From NCBI GenBank assembly GCA_030666865.1, contig DAOUWZ010000009.1:1-40316 (forward strand): a DNA stretch of 40,316 bases, written 5' to 3'. The stretch comes from a bacterium. Its GTDB lineage: Bacteria > Patescibacteriota > Patescibacteriia > S139-126. Shown one piece after another: positions 37,020 through 40,316 of this stretch. The translations under genes and the position numbers were made by a program. The number at the start of each line of letters is the position of its first letter. Position 1 is the first letter of the stretch. The notes beneath the pieces were generated by a model. The model saw only the letters and a list, made by a program, of their open reading frames with translations. It was not told where the DNA came from and searched no databases.

Positions 37020-38544
37020 TCGTGGTGGCTATGGTGTAACGGTTAACACACCAGTTTGTGGTACTGGTAATGAGGGTTCGATTCCCTCTAGCCACCCCAC
37101 GAGAACGACTCCCTGTTTTGGGAGGCGTTTTTGTTTTATTTATAAGGTCAAATGGAGTTTGCCAGTCAAAAGTTAGCCCATCTGGGAATACTTTTATATT
37201 AATCATCATTGTTTTAATAAGATTAGCCTTATTTTCATAGTTTGCCTCTCTATAAGCTTTTAAAGGTCTGCCTAAAAGTTTAGCTAATTCTTCTATCCTG
37301 TCAAAATCTGATTCCTTAATATTTCTACATCCTTTTAATTCTTCCTCTGCGTATTTAAAATCCATCATAAAGTCCTGCCGCTTTTTATTATATACATCCT
37401 CTGGTATTTTATTTTCTAATCTCATATCCAATAAATTATCAATTTTGGTTTTTATATTTTTAATTCTTAACTCAATACCTTTAGCTCTTTCTTCCATTGC
37501 CAATTCTGATGACTGTTTTAATTTTTTAGCAGCTCTTATCATCGCTTCTACTTGAGTCCTGCTGAACTTAATCTTTTTTAATTCATCTAATATCCAACCC
37601 TCGACTTTATTCTCCAAAATAGTCCTCATTTTGCAATCCTTATTGCGACAGTAATAATAATGATATCTTTTTTTGGCTTTCATGGTTCTTAAACGTTTAC
37701 CACAATAACCACAGAATAATAAATTACTGAATATGTACTTATGAACTCTGGTTCTTGGTATGTAGCGCTGATCCAAAATATTCTGAACCTTATAAAATAA
37801 TTTAATTGGTATTATTGGTTTATGATTACCATTAAATGTTTTACCCTTTACCACCATCAGACCAATATAAAATTTATTTCTCAGTATTCGATCTATCTTG
37901 GTGCCCTGTACCTTATTACCATTGACTGATCGTAGTCCTTTTTTATACATCACCTCTGCTAAATCCTTGAGTGAATATTTTTCTGTAGCATACAATTCAT
38001 AACACTGTTTTACCAAATCTGCTTTCTTAGAGTCAGGCTCTTTTATGCCTGCCCCTTTTGATACATAACCAATGATTGAGTGACCTGTCACACAGAATCC
38101 TTGTTCTAACCTTTTGTATAAACCTTTCTTTGTTTCTTGTGATAAATTGCGAATAAAATCTTGGGCAATAACTATCTTAATGTCGCTCATTAACCTAGAA
38201 CTTCTGTCATTCATTAATATTCCCTCTCTACTAAAATGAATCTCGTAATTCTCTTCATCTAAATTTAGTACTTTTACCCAATCTGACATTGAACGAGAAC
38301 TACGATCTACATCGTGAAATATAATACCTCTAACATCTTTATGTTGTCTTATCTCCTTGAGCATCAAATTAAACTGCTTGCGTCCAGTTTTAGCTGCACT
38401 TTGCACCTCACGAAACTCCTTAACTATTTCCAAACCCTCTTCTTGAGCATACCTTTCGTTAGCTTCCTTTTGTGCTTCTAAGGAAACCCCTGTTTCTTCC
38501 TGATTTTTTGAACTAACCCTGTAATAGCTGAAATATTTATCCAT
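36979..38544 (-). CDS. Large serine recombinase (resolvase, recombinase and zinc ribbon domains)
   Basis: YYRVSSKNQEETGVSLEAQKEANERYA (catalytic Ser), HDVDRSSRSMSDW, CGYCGKRLRTM..YYCRNKDC. C-terminal ~55 codons are antisense to tRNA/terminator sequence. Confidence 0.92.
   Translation of the reverse strand: MDKYFSYYRVSSKNQEETGVSLEAQKEANERYAQEEGLEIVKEFREVQSAAKTGRKQFNLMLKEIRQHKDVRGIIFHDVDRSSRSMSDWVKVLNLDEENYEIHFSREGILMNDRSSRLMSDIKIVIAQDFIRNLSQETKKGLYKRLEQGFCVTGHSIIGYVSKGAGIKEPDSKKADLVKQCYELYATEKYSLKDLAEVMYKKGLRSVNGNKVQGTKIDRILRNKFYIGLMVVKGKTFNGNHKPIIPIKLFYKVQNILDQRYIPRTRVHKYIFSNLLFCGYCGKRLRTMKAKKRYHYYYCRNKDCKMRTILENKVEGWILDELKKIKFSRTQVEAMIRAAKKLKQSSELAMEERAKGIELRIKNIKTKIDNLLDMRLENKIPEDVYNKKRQDFMMDFKYAEEELKGCRNIKESDFDRIEELAKLLGRPLKAYREANYENKANLIKTMMINIKVFPDGLTFDWQTPFDLINKTKTPPKTGSRSRGVARGNRTLITSTTNWCVNRYTIATTMVLREGIEPPLQA
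37024..37099 (+). tRNA. tRNA-His(GUG), G-1 and CCA encoded
   Basis: G-GTGGCTA / TAGCCAC-C-CCA, anticodon loop TTGTGGT, T arm GGTTCGATTCC. Confidence 0.95.
37105..37133 (+). terminator. tRNA operon intrinsic terminator
   Basis: ACGACTCCC-TGTTTT-GGGAGGCGT followed by TTTTTGTTTT. Confidence 0.75.
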
Positions 38545-38597
38545 TGCTTTTGATTACTAATGATTATGTGTGATTTTATAGTATGAGACTTGGTTAT

Positions 38598-38669
38598 GGG
38601 GTGTAAATGGCACACTGAGCAATTATTCTACTCAACCCATTTACACCCCTAAAAATTAGTTAACAAAGT
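38598..38669. repeat. Inverted repeat upstream of recombinase
   Basis: GGGGTGTAAATGG (38598-38610) / CCATTTACACCCC (38657-38669), exact 13-bp arms with inner CTGAG/CTCAA complement. Confidence 0.8.
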
Positions 38670-38703
38670 TAATGTTGTTAATCGCTTAAAACGCCTCCCC
38701 CTG

Positions 38704-40106
38704 TTACTCATCATCTTTTTCATACTCTTCTAATAATTTATCCTCGATACCAAAACGAGTTTGTAAAGCCTTAAAATATTCAGCAAAACGCAATGGCACA
38801 ATAAAACCCCTATTGGATCTTATTGGATGTATATTTAAGTCCTTGCGGAGTATTGCCCCTACCCTGTGAGCTGATAAACCATATAGCCTTTTGATTTCCT
38901 CCTCCGACATATCGTCATTAAAATACGCCATTGACTTATTACTTCCTATATAGTTATTTTGAAATAAATCATCAAATTTTTTTGCAATATGGCCAACCTT
39001 AATTCCATATTTAGAATTTTCTAAATATCTCTTGTCACGCCATAGTAACAATAAACTGATTAACACTTCGGAGGCGAGACTTGATGATTGAAACTGTTTA
39101 AATGTAGTCTCATACTGAACTAAATAGTCCTTAATTTTTTTGATACTTTTTTATCAATCAATTCAGCAATCATTGCGAGAGACGAGCCTGTCTGCTTTAA
39201 CCTTGGTATATCCAAATCAGCTAAAAGAGTTGACGCTTTCATATCAACCTGATAATGGTCAAAGCGAAACTTCAGTAACCTGTTTCTAATTTTCAACACC
39301 TCTTCATTAAAATTTTTTGGTAATGTCTCAGGTTTTGATAGCTTGTTCAAAGGCATCATATTTTGAGATAGGCACCTACTCTCAAGCGCCTGGTCAGTAA
39401 ATCTTTCGCGTGAAGCCAAAATTTTAGGACCAAACACATCGTAACTCTTAACAATAAATTCACCATCCTTAGATTGCTCAGTTCTAGTAACAGGATACCC
39501 TCTAGTATGCCCAGAGTTTAATATTTTAGTAACATCACTGCGTGCATCAGTAAAACGAAAATCTGCTTCATCAAAAACAAGCGTGCCTTTAAAACAGTCA
39601 ACTAATCTAAATACTGACGCTAGTGAAGTTGACCCTCCAACAAATATCGGCTTATAACAGATATTACCTACAATATCTAAGAATCTAGTTTTTCCAGATC
39701 CAAAATTACCTATTACCCTTAAATAAGGTACAACTTGGAATTGATCAAATAGCCATGTTGTCATTACAAAACAAGCTACTACATCAACAAAGCTACTGTG
39801 TAATTCTACATATGAATTAATGTAAGATTTTATCTCAGAAAAGAGTTGCTTTACCTCACCATACTCACCTATACCAGATGGTAATCTGAGTAGATTGGTT
39901 TTTATTATGTCACTAGACGCTTTTAGTGGCATTATTTTATTTTCGCCATCAATTAAGCTATCGTGATATTTAACAACACCACCCCTAGCGGACGCGAACT
40001 TACTCTCCTTATTTACGGGGTTATAAATATTTTCAACCAATCCATATTTATCAGACTGATAAGTGGTGTAATATTTTTTGTTGTCTTTTTTTTCTTTCTT
40101 AATCAT
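38704..40106 (-). CDS. P-loop ATPase of mobile element, split into ORFs 39120-40106 and 38704-39066 by a -1 shift at A_AAA_AAA (39141-39135)
   Basis: Walker A GNFGSGKTR, Walker B GTLVFDEADF; -1 reading at the A7 run continues ...SKKIKDYLVQYETTFKQFQSSSLASEVLISLLLLWRDKRYL..., joining both ORFs (about 467 aa). Confidence 0.65.
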
Positions 40107-40198
40107 ATAATTTAAGTTAAATGGTTAAATGAATTTACTCAGATTGGTATTTATCATCAAAAATATCTAAAATGAGGCTTAATGGACATTTCGGGGGT

Positions 40199-40315
40199 TT
40201 ATTCTCTCCCTTTCAACAACTCAACTATTACTTTTCTAGCTCTTTTTTCATTAAGCCCTCTATGAACATTAAGTTTACTTTTTAATATATTAAAATATCC
40301 ATCAAGTGAATTAGT
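40199..40315 (-). CDS. C-terminal fragment of a protein truncated by window edge (possibly transposase-like)
   Basis: Open frame TNSLDGYFNILKSKLNVHRGLNEKRARKVIVELLKGRE*. Confidence 0.35.
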   Translation of the reverse strand, partial: TNSLDGYFNILKSKLNVHRGLNEKRARKVIVELLKGRE

Positions 40316-40316
40316 A

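Noticed and set aside
37058-37240. ORF MVLVMRVRFPLATPRERL... (+)
   Set aside because: Starts inside tRNA-His and reads the tRNA terminator; typical tRNA-derived false ORF.
1-40316. CRISPR arrays, restriction-modification or toxin-antitoxin systems
   Set aside because: No regularly spaced repeats with unique spacers and no recognisable Cas, methylase or toxin families seen; repeats are dispersed palindromes.
1-40316. Alternative genetic code (UGA recoded) as in some CPR lineages
   Set aside because: Long ORFs for LeuS, Pnp, YifB and others are complete and sensible under the standard code.

Overview
AT-rich bacterial chromosomal segment with the look of a Patescibacteria/CPR genome: standard genetic code, compact genes, CCTGCCTGCCGGCAGGCAGG-type palindromic repeats, and 'four helix bundle' ORFs between genes. 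This taxonomic call is inference. (1) ~50-18230 (mostly -) is a T4SS/conjugation-like surface apparatus locus: TraC/VirB4-N-like, PrgI, TrbL/VirB6-like coiled-coil membrane protein, a 2478-aa Cys-rich secreted protein, and a Ca-binding-repeat membrane protein. Two four-helix-bundle (23S-IVP-like) cassettes interrupt it. (2) ~18656-34405 (mostly -) holds housekeeping genes: rsmA, tsaC/Sua5, MFS, leuS, LysM-M23 peptidase (+), comM/yifB, lspA, dksA/traR-like, pnp, NYN, rpsO. (3) ~35459-37099 (+) has a Xer-like recombinase, a GIY-YIG-like ORF, tRNA-Arg(UCU) and tRNA-His(GUG). (4) ~36979-40316 (-) is a mobile-element end: a serine recombinase whose ORF runs antisense through both tRNAs, and a P-loop ATPase split by an exact A_AAA_AAA -1 shift site. 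Top leads: (a) leuS carries a ~190-aa RBBP9-like alpha/beta hydrolase with an apparently intact Ser-Asp-His triad inside its editing-domain region; (b) a ~345-nt orphan structured RNA with a perfect sigma70-type promoter and mutually exclusive 3' helices lies upstream of a dksA-like gene; (c) a 78-bp intergenic element is an internally deleted (MITE-like) copy of the four-helix-bundle cassette; (d) the giant Cys-rich protein has a recurrent C-x5-G-C motif. All calls are from reading sequence; no database search was run.
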